A stretch of 64,000 bases of DNA from Scolanthus callimorphus (lineage: Eukaryota > Cnidaria > Anthozoa > Actiniaria > Edwardsiidae): assembly GCA_033964015.1 (NCBI GenBank), contig CM066913.1, positions 21,413,854 through 21,477,853 on the forward strand, written 5' to 3'. Made by a program: the position numbers and the translations under genes. This document shows, one piece after another, positions 12,557-23,985 of this stretch (its first letter is position 1; every line of letters starts with the position of its first letter). The notes under the pieces are model-generated. The model did no database searches, was not told the DNA's origin, and saw only the letters and a program-made list of their open reading frames with translations.

Positions 12557-13330
12557 TTGAAGTGCAAATTAGGACTCGACAAAATTCTCCTGGCCATTGA
12601 TTCCTTGACTAACACAGTTGCCAAAAAGAAATCAAATGATACGACCAGCGAAGCCAAAGAAAACCTAGTCAAACGCGGCTCGCGGCTAGTGATAGTGGCC
12701 CTTCAACTTCAACGACAAACACAGAGGAGTTTGACCCCAGTTCTCCAATTGTGGTTCCCGAGATAACTACCGACAAACAAGATGCCGAAGAAGAGTGTGT
12801 CATACCCTCGATACTTGAGGAGGCAGACTCTTTTGGTCCCTCTGTAAACGAAATGTTAGCTAAAAGGGCGAATGCAGCATGCATCACTAAGCCTGTTGAT
12901 GGCAAAATTCAAGAAATACAAAACACCCTGCCAATTTATTGGCGTTCCGAGGGTCAATATGGAGCTGTGGCTTGACCTGCAGAAAAGCGTTAAGGTGAAA
13001 GACCGGGCTTTTCAAGAAATTCAAAAGTTTGTTGTCAAAGTTGTGGCCTTAAATAAAATTATCCAGGCCCAAAACAAGAAGGTTAACATTTAGCCTTCTG
13101 CAAAACTGACCGAGCTGGGATATTCCCTGGCTTTCCTAGGTCATGCTTGCTACTTTAAAGCCACTTTAAAGCGAAAAGATCTACGTCCACACATCAACAA
13201 GCACTATCAGTCAGCGTGTAGTAACAGCACTCCAAAAGTGGCTCTTTAGTAATGACCTGGCCAAAATATCAAGGATGTTTGGAGAAGTCAATAAAATATC
13301 AACAAAAGTTGGCAATCAAGACATACAGAG
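12557..13330 (+). pseudogene. DIRS-type retrotransposon, gag-like ORF remnant
   Basis: Spread over several frames: an acidic region, then FGPSVNEMLAKRANAACITK (from 12,834), PRVNMELWLDLQKSVKVKDR (from 12,946), and LTELGYSLAFLGHACYF followed by KRKDLRPHINKHYQSACSNS (13,105-13,225). This order (FGP..., PRVN.E.W, ALxLLGHA, LRRxxIxPxxNxxYxxLC) matches the gag-like ORF of DIRS-type elements as I know it. Frameshifts separate the blocks. The RT of the same element follows. Confidence 0.7.
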
Positions 13331-14430
13331 CACTTTTTTAATATTCCGACGAATGGAGGACGAAATTCGGCTACAACAGAAGCGACAACAACAGCATGGG
13401 CTCAATCCAAACATCCAAGTCTCTGAAAGACAAGGCCTGAATAAGGTCAGTCGTTATGCTGGCAACTTAGACCGGCACATTTATCATTGGTTTAAAATAA
13501 CCACTGACCCTTGGATCCTGGAGACCGTACCTGGCTGCCATCTAGAGTCTGTCCAAAATTTCTGTCCAAATCCTATTCTGAAGAAATTGACCCTGAGATT
13601 CAAGCTATGCTTGAAACAGGTGCTATTGTGGAGGTTGCACATAGCAAGGAAGAGTTTCTCTCAACTCTGTTTCTGGTCCCTAAATGAGTGGTGATTTTAG
13701 ACCAGTTATTAATTGAAGCCCTTGAACCAATTTGTTCAGCAAATACACTTCAAAATGGAGAGTATACATGCGACATTGAGTAATATTGTAATGCAGGTGA
13801 ATTAATGGTATCTCCGGATCTTAAGGATGCATATTTTAGTGCCCCAATATTTCCTTTCATTTGGGTACAGTCTGGCTCCTAGGATCTTTACTTAAAGTAT
13901 TAAAATATGTAGTGGCAACACTTCGGTTCAAAGTATCAGACTAGCTATTTTTATTTACGACATTCTCATAATTGCCTGATACACTACGTAAAGACCACTT
14001 GACCATGACAAGAGATTTGTTGGAGTCACTGGGTTTTCTGATTAAATGTTAAAAAATCACATTTAGCCCCTTCTAGTCAGATACGTTATCTTGGTTTCGA
14101 GATTGATTCTGTTACTATAACACTTTTTCTTCCAGAGGAAAAAGTTAAAAAATTAGTAAACACTTGTCAGATTTTGAAACACATTTAAAGTCAAACTTTG
14201 AGGGAGGTGGCCCATGTAGCTGTTGGCCAATGTAGCTGTAGAACTATGTAAATCCACAGCCTTACAAGAGGGTCTTGACTTAGGTGATAAGACCACTCTT
14301 AGCAATGAAGCCCAAATAGATTTGTCGTGGATAATTTCAAATCTGAATCTGAATTTTCATCTGAATGCAAGCCTTTTGTTGAACCCAATATTGACGTCAT
14401 TGAATCTGATGAAGTCTTTTTTGCTGGTTT
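13331..14430 (+). pseudogene. DIRS-type reverse transcriptase, inactive and truncated
   Basis: Blocks in order: EIDPEIQAMLETGAIVEV and FLSTLFLVPK (13,585-13,683), KPLNQFVQQIHFKMESIH (about 13,715-13,770), the catalytic DLKDAYFSAPI (about 13,818-13,850), and AIFIYDILII (from 13,944), where DIRS elements normally have F-I/V-D-D. The first Asp of that pair is Tyr (TAC, 13,956-13,958). Next come KDHLTMTRDLLESLGFLI and RYLGFEIDSVTIT. The frame ends in a start-of-RNase-H block (VIESD, near 14,400). RNase H and the tyrosine recombinase are missing, and several stops and frameshifts are present. Confidence 0.8.
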
Positions 14431-16363
14431 TTTCTTTTTTTTTATCCCACTTTATTTATTTATTTCAATATTATATTATGTATTTCTTTTAATCTGTTTG
14501 ATATACAAAAACACATACACGAACAACACACATATTTAAGTTTTGTATGACAAAACGCTGAAGTAGCTGCTATTGCTTCTTTGATAATTTGCTGCAAATT
14601 TATATCCTGAATAAAGTTGATAAAATTGCAACATCTTAGTTTGTTCATATATTTGTCTATAAATTTAACAAATTTCCAGGGTTTTACAGTGGTATGTACT
14701 CTTATTTCCCACGATTTACGTCATCATCGTGGTCAAAATGTTGTGGACTCACGAGCCGCAGGCGTCAAATGCGCGTCTGCGATTGGTCAATACAACAATA
14801 TAATTTTTGATTAGCAATGCCCCACGCGTGCAAGAATGCCCCAGAGAAAGAGAAGGACGAGTTCTCGCTACGAGAAGAAAAGAATTTGAAGAAAAGCCAG
14901 AGAAAATACTCAAAAAACTGCAAGGGATCACTATAGAATAACATGTAGAGCTCAAGTAGATGCTTGTGAAAGCTTCAAAAGTTTCTAAATAAGCTGAAGA
15001 AGGCGAAAAACTCTGCCAGGCCCCGGAATTATGCGGAGCTCGAAAACGAAACTTGGATTTGGACGACGAAAGCAAAAACAACACTCAACAGCAAGTGAAA
15101 AAGCACACACCTGGAAAGTTATCAAAAGGATTAGACAATCTAGACATTACAAAATTGAACTACGAAATGTCCTTTATATTTACACTATCGGTCACAACTG
15201 CAATGTGATTAAAATGTGCTCATGTTAAGTTACCAGTAACAAAAATACGACCAAACTTGGTCGGCCGACCGCGACACACGTGTTTTGCCGCCAAAACCAC
15301 AGGGAGACTAATGCCCCAGCAACATTGTTATAATGATAATTTCATCATAAAAGAAAATTGCATCCGTGAATTCACGGGTACCCACTAGTATTCACAATTA
15401 GCTGCGTTAGTTATTTTCAACTTGCAAAGCCATGTTCGGTATCGAAATGTTATTTATTATTTTATATTTGAATATACAAAGTTTTGTATCTCTTGTCAAT
15501 TTGAATGGCAAAATGTGTTACTCTCTAAGGTATTCTTGTCAAACCCTTCCCGTAGCAGTCGAACTGCTAGAGGTTCTTTAAAGTTTCTTTCAGTTAAAAG
15601 TATCGTGCGTATTTGGACGTCAGAGCTTCTCCTTCTTTACAATTTCTTGGGATTTAGTATTGAAGCGACCATTTTGTTTTAATAAAACCTTCAAACTATA
15701 TGGAATAGCTGATATCATTCCCCAAAAGTGTAAAGGCAGGCTTTAGTCCAAACTTCCGACAGAATTCACTTTAGGATAGAAATGCATTACATTCGTCAAA
15801 GAGGTCACCTATTGTTAAACACCTGGTTTATACCATGCTTTCCAGAAAATCGATTTCCTATTTATCAATATGTTTCTATTGTTCCATAATATTTCCTATT
15901 TTCGCTAATTTGATCCATTCTAGAAGTTTTTAGAACTTCTTTATACAAAGTGGCAGGGCTGTGATCTCCAGCACATCCACATTGTAGATATATAGTACTT
16001 TCTGTGGTATGAATATACAGGGAATCTAATGTTAAAACCGGAATTGAATGGACCGCCCTTTTGGAGACGGTGCCATTCTTGCGGACTTTTATTATTCCTC
16101 AGATCTCAAGGAAAGTAGAACACGTATTAATTTCACAAAAAAATCGTGTCTTATTGGGATGTTTTGAAAGAGCCAAGGAAATCTTCAACTTCAAACATTA
16201 GATGAGGTTTATAAACTACATTTTTCTGGAACGATATTCCCTGTTCTGTTGTTTCTACTATTTTTAAAGAGTGTTTTCTTCCAAAAAGACGTAACCTGCC
16301 GCCGGATCAAATTGTAAACTTCCTCAATGCTGTTCGCCGATTTGTTGAATTGACAAGACATGG
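14431..16363. other. gene-free stretch
   Basis: AT-rich DNA between the DIRS remnant and the BEL 5' LTR. I found no coding features and no obvious inverted or direct repeats. The lysine-rich frame around 14,850-15,110 is broken and unrecognised. Confidence 0.4.
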
Positions 16364-16564
16364 TGTGCCTCCCACTTCCGGTTCCGGCCGTTGATTGACA
16401 CTTAGCTATTTTTAGGCCCACGAGTTGGAGAGTGTCTTGTAAGCTTTTCGCGAGTCGAGTCTGCGATCGACTGTGAGTTGAGTTTGTGAAAGAAAAACCC
16501 TAAAAACCTATCGTGTGAGAGTATTTATCGAACCAGCGCAGCGTGTTTAAGTCGCCCCGCGACA
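16364..16564 (+). repeat. BEL/Pao 5' LTR
   Basis: Begins TGTGCCTCCC and ends GCGACA, giving the TG...CA termini of an LTR of 201 bp. Its first 130 bp match 27,897-28,027 almost exactly; that downstream copy follows the end of pol and a purine tract, which identifies this as the 5' LTR. The last 71 bp have no counterpart in the downstream copy, which is truncated or recombined. Confidence 0.75.
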
Positions 16565-16566
16565 TT

Positions 16567-16584
16567 TGGTCCTTTTCGAGCGTG
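16567..16584 (+). promoter_or_regulatory. candidate primer-binding site
   Basis: TGGTCCTTTTCGAGCGTG starts two bases after the LTR end. A TGG start is expected where a tRNA 3'-CCA end primes minus-strand synthesis. The tRNA species was not identified. Confidence 0.45.
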
Positions 16585-16706
16585 GATTTGGAGTTTCAAA
16601 GCGTGGAAGACGTGGAGAGAAGAGTCAAAGTGGTTCAGCGAGTGTAGACGTGAGTAAAGTTATTTCACAACAGAGTGCAGTGAAGACGGCGGTAAGTTCT
16701 TGGAAA

Positions 16707-17798
16707 TGAGTCACAAAGGGACACCAGAACTGTTTTCTCGATCACACCGGTCTAAGTCTTCAAGAGTTCAAAGAGTTCATTGCTTAAGAAAAAGTTAGAG
16801 GCTGAAAAACTGGCTTTAGAGGTTGAAATAGCCGAGAAAAAGTGTCAGAATGAATTGGCTTTGCTCGAAGCCCGAACCGAGCGACAGAAAGAATTGCTCG
16901 AGCTTAAGAAAAAGCTGGAGTCAGTAGATTGGAATATGAATATGAAAATGCTGTTGCATCTGAGAGTGATTCGTCTAGTGGGGAAGAAGCTAGTCTTCCG
17001 GCGTTAAATTTAGCTGTAGAAACTCTCGAAGACAGAGTTTCACGTTTAGACTTGCCGAGCTCAGCACCTTGTATGCCATGTTCATCCTTTTTTGATAAAC
17101 CCGCGAAATCAAATCAGGGGGAAATGAAAGATAATGAGGTAAATGGGGAAGAAAATGAGGTTGGTGTTCAGTCAGATGAAAATAATAAAACTCGGGATCC
17201 CTGTGCCACAGGGAAACCAAACTTACCAACTGTGTTATCTCATATTGCTGAAGTTAAAGAGAAGTTCTAATGCACAGAGTTCCCATGTAGAGTCACAAGA
17301 AAGTCCCTTGGAGAAAATTTTGGGAAAATGCTCCCAGCCCTGGTTAAAATGACAAAGCCAAGCCTTCCAAAATTTAGTGGAAATCCCCTAGAGTATTCAA
17401 AGTTTAAAGCATCCTTCAAAGTAGAAGTCGACAACAAAGATGTGTATGACTCAATAGAGAAACTCAAATTTTTGCTGGACTCTGTTGAGGGAAATGCAAA
17501 GTCCTGTTTAGGTAAATTTATACCTGGGTCTGATAAATACAAGGAGGCATGGGAGGCTCTTGATGAACGATTTGGACGTGCGGATACTGTAGTTTCAGCA
17601 GCTAAAAAGCGTGTAGAACAATTTCCTATCATCATCAGAGAGAACTGTGAGAAAATAAGACAATATCAAGAAGTTGTATCAGAGCTCATGGGTGTATATA
17701 AGAGCACAATTTTGAACATGAACTTCAGTCTCAGATCCCCGAAGTATGTGTTTCCAAACTACCCATACGGCTTTGCGGTAGATGGGCTGAGTATGTAG
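16707..17798 (+). pseudogene. BEL gag (DUF1759-like), frameshifted
   Basis: A start at 16,707 (MSHKGTPELFSRSHRS) precedes a frameshift near 16,770. A coiled-coil-like, KE-rich stretch (LEAEKLALEVEIAEKK, from 16,796) comes next, with further shifts near 16,930 and 17,270. From 17,328 a longer frame has LPKFSGNPLEYSKFKASF, the hallmark of the DUF1759 gag domain, and continues to about 17,690. Gag would form the particle that packages element RNA. At least three frameshifts break it. Confidence 0.75.
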
Positions 17799-17820
17799 AG
17801 GGAAAGGCGAGTCGATCCAC

Positions 17821-18446
17821 TTGGGAATCCAGTGGCTGGAGAAGGAAGCAAAAATCTCTGAAAGTAAACAGAGATGGATGCCTGAGAAAAGAGAATGGAA
17901 AAGAGCGGACAATCGAAATACGTCCAATAGGCAATCATCAGGCTTATTTGCTGGTGCGGCGAAGGAATCCTCGGTGCGCGTCGATATCAAATCTGAGAAA
18001 AGGTGCCCCATACATAATTCTAACCACGCCCTACACGAGTGTAGGAAGTTTTCTGGGATGCCAGTAGACGAAAAGCAGAAAATCGTAGAAGATCATAAAC
18101 TTTGTTTATCTTGTTTATTTGCCGGTCACCGTCTAAACAAATGCAAAAATGGGGATACCTGTAAAGTACCTAACTGTGGCATGCGCCACCACACATTGGT
18201 TCACGAAGTAGACTTAAGATTTATTGAGAGGTCGAAGGCTAGAAGAGAAACGGAGGGAGCGTCGGGAGTTGACAGAAATAGCGAAAGTACTGCGCGGGAC
18301 GGTGTAGTTAGCCAGGAGCGTGAAGCGCATGCGCAGCGCGAGCAGCAGCAATACTCATCCTTTTCGGGTTCCGAGAAAGGCGGGCGCGCACTAGTTGAAG
18401 TGTTACCAGTAGTTGTTTTTGGCGAAAACGGAAAAGAACAACTGTT
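17821..18446 (+). pseudogene. BEL gag end with Cys/His zinc knuckles, leading into protease
   Basis: The frame contains CPIHNSNHALHECRKF, then CLSCLFAGHRLNKCK and CKVPNCGMRHHTLVH (about 18,004-18,210). These are the paired Cys/His knuckles that BEL gag proteins use to bind nucleic acid. A low-complexity linker follows, then VEVLPVVVFGENGK, the first strand of the protease. That frame runs out after GKEQLLWHC, and the protease continues in the frame of the next ORF, so a frameshift lies at about 18,440. Confidence 0.75.
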
Positions 18447-20906
18447 ATGGCATTGCGTGACTCTGGGTGTAACACAACACTGATTGAAGCAGAATTAGCG
18501 TCATCTTTGGGACTTGGGGGTAATGAGATAGACCTTGAAATCCAGGGAGTTAACGCGCGCAAGGCATTTACGTCTCACCACATAAAGAAATGTAGTATTG
18601 CTAGATTGGGTAAAGAAGAGAAGAAATATTGCCTGCGCGATATAAAGACCGTTCCCAATTTGAGCGGGCCAGAACAGAGGCTTAAATGGACGGTGCTAAA
18701 GCATCAGTACGCGCATCTAAAGGAGCTAGACTTACATGACACAGACAGTGCGCCTGTGCAGTTAATCATCGGAACCAATAACTCAGATCTTATCCTCCCA
18801 AAGCAAATTGTTAAACCACAAGGCTGTAACCTCGGTACAGAGAGAGTTCCTTATGCAGTAGAAACGCCACTAGGATGGGCTGTAACAAACTGGCTGCCGG
18901 GAGATAAAAGACAAGCTCAACAGTACAACGTGTTCAAAGTGTATGAGAGAGGAGTGAGTGAAGAAGACGACCTGCGGCGATTAGTGGTAGCCCAGTCTGA
19001 TGTAGAGTCTCTAGGTGTGTTAAAGCTACCTAACCCCACGCGCTCCATCGAGGATAAACGAGCAATGACGCAAATGGAGAGAACAACACACATGATCGAG
19101 GGCGAAGACGCGTACGAGTCAGGACTACTTTGGAGAGAAGAACACCCGTCATTACCCAACAATTATGAGATGGCGAAAGAAAGACTGCATAGCTTAGAGA
19201 GGAAGTTTGAGAAGAATCCTGGGATAAGAGAGAGATACGCAAAGTCTATTGAAGACGACATCGAGAAGGGTTACGTCAAGAAGTTGAGCGGAGAAGAAGT
19301 CGAGAAGGAAAATGACGTCACGTGGTACTTACCTCATAGATATGTGATAAATCCGAAGAAACCGGACTGTCTGAGACGCGTTTATGACGCGTCCGCGAAG
19401 TATATGGGTCAAAGTCTGAATGAAAAGATATACACGGGTCCTGACCTGTTGTCGTCGTTGTTTGGCGTTTTGCTGAGATTCTGTGAAGGTCGTATTGCGA
19501 TGGCAGCTGATGTGAAAGAGATGTATCACATGCTACGACTACCGGAGAGAGACAAATCGGCGATGAGATTTCTGTGGAGTGACCGCCCTGGAGAAGAACC
19601 TAATGTGTACCAGTTTGAACGGACGGTGTTCGGAGAAGTGTCTGCACCATCGAGGGCGAATTACACAATGCGTCGGAATGCAGAGGAGAACGGCGAGGAC
19701 CTACCACTAGGTGCGAGAGCGGTCTTCAATAATTTCTACATGGATGATGGTTTACCATCTACCAATTCTCGTGAGGAAGCGATAGAGATGCGCAAGCAGA
19801 TGACAGAATTGTTGCGCAGAGGCGGATTTCGTCTACACAAGTGGCTCACTAACGATCCTGAAGTTTTGGCCACTATACTTGAAGAAGATAGATCTCCAAG
19901 GTTTCTCGAGTTAAGTGAGAACAAACTTCCAACAGATCGAGCTCTAGGTGTTACGTGGGACGCACAAGAGGATGTGTTGCTGTTTTCTGGCCTAACTGGC
20001 ACTCCTGGTACCACCAAGCGACAAATCTTGAGTAAAGCCTTTTCGATATGGGATCCACGAGGGTTGTTGTTACCCTTTTCTATACGGAGCAAGATGATAT
20101 TACAGAAGTTGCACAGATCAAAGGTCGGTTGGGACGAGGAGTTAGACGACGCGAACCTACGTGAGTGGCATCAGTGGTTCCTCGAGGCTAAAGAGCTTGA
20201 CCAAGTTAAGGTACCGAGAGCTCTTCTTAAGTCTGACAAGCCCGTAAAGGAAGTTTCACTTCATGTTTTTAGCGACGCAAGCCAGGAAGCATATGGAGCG
20301 TGCGCGTATTTGAGGCGCGAGTTTGAAGATGAAACTTCAGAGAGCAAGCTTGTTGCAGGAAAAGGACGCGTCGCGCCCCTTAAATCTCAATCAATCTGCA
20401 GGCTTGAGTTAATGGGAGCGCTCGTAGCTGCTCGACTTGCAGAGACTGTAACAGCGGAGTTAACGACGAAGGTAGAGAAGGTTGTCCTATGGACTGATTC
20501 TACAACTGTGTTGCACTGGATTCAACAGATCAGTTCTAGCTACAAAACATTTGTAGGTAACCGAGTATCTGAAATTCATACTATCATGAGTAACCTGGAG
20601 ACCACACTGGGGGCGGGCACGGTGAGCTGGAGATACGTGCCAACAGAGGTTAACCCCGCGGATGATATAACGCGTGGACTGTGCGCAGCTGATCTTAACC
20701 CAGGTTTTCGCTACCAAGACGGCCCAGAGTTCTTGCGAGAGTCAAAGGACTTGTGGCCAGAGAACAAAGTTGGAATGTATGCAGAAGATGATGACAAGAG
20801 TGAGAGAAAGAAGTGGGTTGGAGCTGTCCAAGAAGACGATCAGGTGTTTGAATGGACGAAGTACTCATCTCTAACCAGCTACGAAGAGTCACAGCCTACG
20901 TATTGA
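18447..20906 (+). CDS. BEL/Pao pol: aspartic protease, reverse transcriptase, RNase H
   Basis: An 819-codon open frame and the longest in the window. The ATG is internal; the true polyprotein began upstream. Domains: aspartic protease with DSG at residues 5-7; DUF1758-like region to about residue 160; RT about 270-500 with motif-A Asp355 (AADVKEMYH) and the catalytic YMDD at 431-434; Pao-type A17 region; RNase H-like region with Asp610 (FSDAS), ELMGAL and Asp684 (WTDSTT); then the VNPADDITRG block near the end. All catalytic residues I can place are present, so this section looks biochemically intact while flanking sections are broken. It overlaps the integrase frame by about 50 bp. Confidence 0.9.
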   Translation: MALRDSGCNTTLIEAELASSLGLGGNEIDLEIQGVNARKAFTSHHIKKCSIARLGKEEKKYCLRDIKTVPNLSGPEQRLKWTVLKHQYAHLKELDLHDTDSAPVQLIIGTNNSDLILPKQIVKPQGCNLGTERVPYAVETPLGWAVTNWLPGDKRQAQQYNVFKVYERGVSEEDDLRRLVVAQSDVESLGVLKLPNPTRSIEDKRAMTQMERTTHMIEGEDAYESGLLWREEHPSLPNNYEMAKERLHSLERKFEKNPGIRERYAKSIEDDIEKGYVKKLSGEEVEKENDVTWYLPHRYVINPKKPDCLRRVYDASAKYMGQSLNEKIYTGPDLLSSLFGVLLRFCEGRIAMAADVKEMYHMLRLPERDKSAMRFLWSDRPGEEPNVYQFERTVFGEVSAPSRANYTMRRNAEENGEDLPLGARAVFNNFYMDDGLPSTNSREEAIEMRKQMTELLRRGGFRLHKWLTNDPEVLATILEEDRSPRFLELSENKLPTDRALGVTWDAQEDVLLFSGLTGTPGTTKRQILSKAFSIWDPRGLLLPFSIRSKMILQKLHRSKVGWDEELDDANLREWHQWFLEAKELDQVKVPRALLKSDKPVKEVSLHVFSDASQEAYGACAYLRREFEDETSESKLVAGKGRVAPLKSQSICRLELMGALVAARLAETVTAELTTKVEKVVLWTDSTTVLHWIQQISSSYKTFVGNRVSEIHTIMSNLETTLGAGTVSWRYVPTEVNPADDITRGLCAADLNPGFRYQDGPEFLRESKDLWPENKVGMYAEDDDKSERKKWVGAVQEDDQVFEWTKYSSLTSYEESQPTY

Positions 20907-22238
20907 GATTTGTGAATAATACGAGAGAGAAGACGCGTTTGACAGGAGCGTTGAGCGTGGCCGAATTGAGGAAGGCGCAAGATTATCTAGTGCGAAAAGC
21001 GCAAGAAGAATCGTTTGACGAGGAGCTGTTGTGTCTAGGAAAGGGCAACGAGATTCCCAAGCAGAGCAGATTGAAATCGCTTGATCCTAGACTCGAAGAT
21101 GGATTCCTAGTTGTGGCGGAAGACTAGACAGAGCGCAGCTGTTACCATACAAGACCCGACATCCAAGAGTTCTTTGTTCTCGCCATCCGTTATCACAGTT
21201 GTTGATTGAAGAGATGCACAGAATCTACTATCATCCACCCACAGAACACTTGTTGAATTTAATTCGGCAGGAATACTGGATTATTCACGGTCGACAAGCA
21301 GTGCGAAGTATGAAGTTTAAGTGTATCTACTGTCGTCGTCAGACTGTCAAACCTGAAGAGCAGCACATGGCAAATCTACCTGACTGCAGGCTAGAAGTAG
21401 GCACTGTGTTCGGAAATACGGGTGTCGACTTTTTCGGTCCAATGATAGTGAAGGAACGGCGTTCTGAAGTTAAAGTGTACGGCTGTTTATTCGTATGTAT
21501 GAGTACGCGAGCATGTCACCTGGAGTTGGTGGACGATCTCACGACTGATCACTTTATTATGGCACTCAAGAGGTTTATAGCGCGGAGAGGACGCCCAAAG
21601 AAACTGTTCAGTGACAACGGAACTAATTTCGTAGGCGCGGATAATGAGCTGAAGAAGTGTATTCAAGAACTTGATCAGGAAAGAATTAAGAACTTTTGCG
21701 CGCCAAGGAGATTGAATGGCATTTCAATCCGCCAGGTGCCCCACATTTCGGGAAGCCTGGGAGAGGTTAGTACAGTGCACCAAGAAGACGCTGAAAGCTG
21801 TGATGAAGAATAGAGTTGTGTCTAAAGAAGTCCTGAGAACGGCGCTAGTAGAAGCTGAGGGTATACTCAACAGTCGTCCGATAACTCATGTTTCTAACGA
21901 TGCGGGTGATGTAGAGGCCTTAACACCAAATCACTTTCTTCTCTTGCGAGCGAATCCAAATTTAGAAGACGCAGATGTTAGCGACAGAGAGATCAACTCT
22001 ACAAGATTTGGAGGCAATCACAAGCGTTAGCTAATTTCTTCTGGAGAAGGTTCTGCAAAGAATATTTACCGAGTCTGACGGAGCGTAAGAAGTGGAAGAA
22101 CAAGAAAAGAAATGTGCGGGAGGGAGATATTGTGCTTTTAGAGGAGCCGAATCAACGGAGAAGCGTGTGGCCCATGGGGAAAATTGTCAGTACCCATCCG
22201 GGTCGTGATGGACTTGTGCGAGCTGCAACTGTGCGTAC
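20852..22238 (+). pseudogene. BEL/Pao integrase and DUF5641-like C-terminus, frameshifted
   Basis: Three or more frames are needed. 20,852-21,127 is the linker before integrase. 21,199-21,700 holds the zinc-binding region (CIYC) and the DDE core, with Asp in VDFFGP (21,427) and Asp in FSDNGTNF (21,613). The catalytic Glu codon (AWERLV, 21,761) lies in another frame, with shifts near 21,698 and 21,750. LNSRPIT follows. A stop at about 22,028 precedes the last block (REGDIVLLEE, then WPMGKIV and GRDGLVRAATVRT), which is DUF5641-like and ends abruptly near 22,238 where foreign sequence begins. The integrase is therefore non-functional as it stands. Confidence 0.8.
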
Positions 22239-22540
22239 AACGACTGTTTCAGAGCCCCTGTCGCTGGACACTCGGTACCAGTTCCCTATACTTGCTTCTA
22301 ACGCGCGGTGTCTGCATGAAAACGAGGCGGGAAATTGTTTGACCATGAGTTTGTCGTGTCACTATCTAGTCACTGTTTCAAACACTCATTATTTCTCACG
22401 TAGTTTCGTTCTTGGTTTCTGAAACATCGATAAGTGCATTGCAGATGTTCTTTTTGTTAGACTGATGGGAATGCAGGATTTAAAACCCGACTTTTATCAA
22501 GAACTGAAGGGTTTTTCGTCGGCACGTGTCGGTTGCAAAC

Positions 22541-22621
22541 ATGGCGCCTAAGAAAACGGTTGGATTTTACTTTGGCTTCTCTGTGGACTTTACCTTGGAA
22601 TGGAAGTTTTTCTTCACTCAG
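22541..22621 (+). other. candidate first coding exon of an unknown gene
   Basis: ATG in a good context (CAAACATGGCG) opens 27 codons (begins MAPKKTVGFYFGFSVDF, ends FFFTQ) and runs straight into a consensus donor CAG|GTAAGC at 22,621/22,622, phase 0. Upstream DNA has a CACGTG box. No matching second exon is obvious before 24,000. It could be a true first exon, a gene remnant, or chance. Product unknown. Confidence 0.35.
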
Positions 22622-22923
22622 GTAAGCACAATTTGTAATGTATACCTCTTTAGCTGACCATCTAAAGTATTCTCTGGGCTGCCGGATTTTTTTTTTCTAT
22701 AAATTTTGTATTCTAGAGCATCCCTAGAAGCTTACATGAACACTCGGGACAGCGTCGTCTCTCTAGTCGAACGAACAACGTTCAATCGTACTTGAATTTT
22801 TGAGCAAATTGACTGTGTGGATTTATTTAATTAAAGGGTAACTATGAAATCCCACTTTGTAGCCAATTTAGTTTGCTGCTTCTCTGTGAAACATATATAT
22901 CAAATTTTTTCATGATTTTCTTC

Positions 22924-23548
22924 CCGGCGTAACAAATCGATACCCAAATAAAATCGATATTTGTCGATACTAATCGATTTTGCTCGATTGATTTTATCGA
23001 CAATCGATAAAAATTGATCGCTAGCTCTATTGTGATTATCGATTTTTCAATAATTATATCGATGTTCATTGATTTGTATCGACAAGCACAGGATTGATTA
23101 TGTATCGATATTCTTTGAAAAGATGCCTCTAATAGAAGAAATTTCACCCTGAAACCAGAGGCTCGAGGTCCAAAGAATTAGAGATCCGAGTTTCCGAGAA
23201 ACAACGCAAACGTTGGCGGGCAGAGTTTCGGCCTCTCCCCAGGGTATGGGGTATGGGTAGTCCACTTCTCGGATCTTTGTCTAGCATGGTATAGTTTGCT
23301 GCTCGTCTGCTGCGTTCTTGCTCGAGACACAATAAATTTAAATAACGTTTATCTTTGACTGGAACAGTGTTATGTTATACTTTCAATATCAAGTGATATC
23401 GATTTTTATCGATCTGACAGGGATGGCTGTGACTATCGATTTTTATCGATTCCCGATACTAATCGATAATGATCGGTCAATCTGATCGACAAATATCGAT
23501 TTATCGATCAGTTTTCGATGATAGATTTCTATCGATTTGTTACGCCGG
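22924..23548. mobile_element. 625-bp inverted-repeat element rich in ATCGAT
   Basis: Perfect 19-bp inverted ends: CCGGCGTAACAAATCGATA at 22,924-22,942 and its reverse complement at 23,530-23,548. Both flanks inside the ends are packed with degenerate ATCGAT and TATCGATTTTTATCGAT words. The middle is a unique GC-richer core (about 23,140-23,330). The flanks (TTTTCTTC and TTTTTCTT) are similar but not a clean target duplication. No transposase. Probably a hAT-like or related MITE. Confidence 0.75.
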
Positions 23549-23639
23549 TTTTTCTTTGGCAAGATTATTACTGCATTACATAGAAAGAATGCTCTTAAAG
23601 ACCCCATGCCCTTCTCCCCCAGACATATACACCACATTC

Positions 23640-23777
23640 GCCTTTGTCACACAGCAGCCATCTTGAATTTTTTCTTACAAAGAAGACTATGCGTGGGTGA
23701 GCTAACATGCCTGGCCTCGCTTTCATGCATGTTTCGCTGTATTATAAAATCCAAGATGGCTGCCGTGTGACAAAGGC
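23640..23777. repeat. 138-bp hairpin element
   Basis: Inverted ends of about 30 bp start GCCTTTGTCACAC and include the CAGCCATCTTG block, with the matching arm CAAGATGGCTGCCGTGTGAC at the right. The spacer is about 75 bp. It is probably a small MITE or foldback; no clear target duplication. Confidence 0.7.
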
Positions 23778-23985
23778 AAATATACACCCTCTGGAATTGC
23801 AATATTTGTATGAAAAATAACAGCTTAACCCTCTGGAATGTCAGGTAAATTGACCAACGTCCCTCTGGGATTTCCAATTCCTGACTGTGGTGGGGTATGG
23901 ATTTTTCTGGAAATTGCACATTATGTTTTGCTCTCAGAATTGGTGTACATGACAGTGCCTTAAATGAATCTTTGTTACTCTTCAA

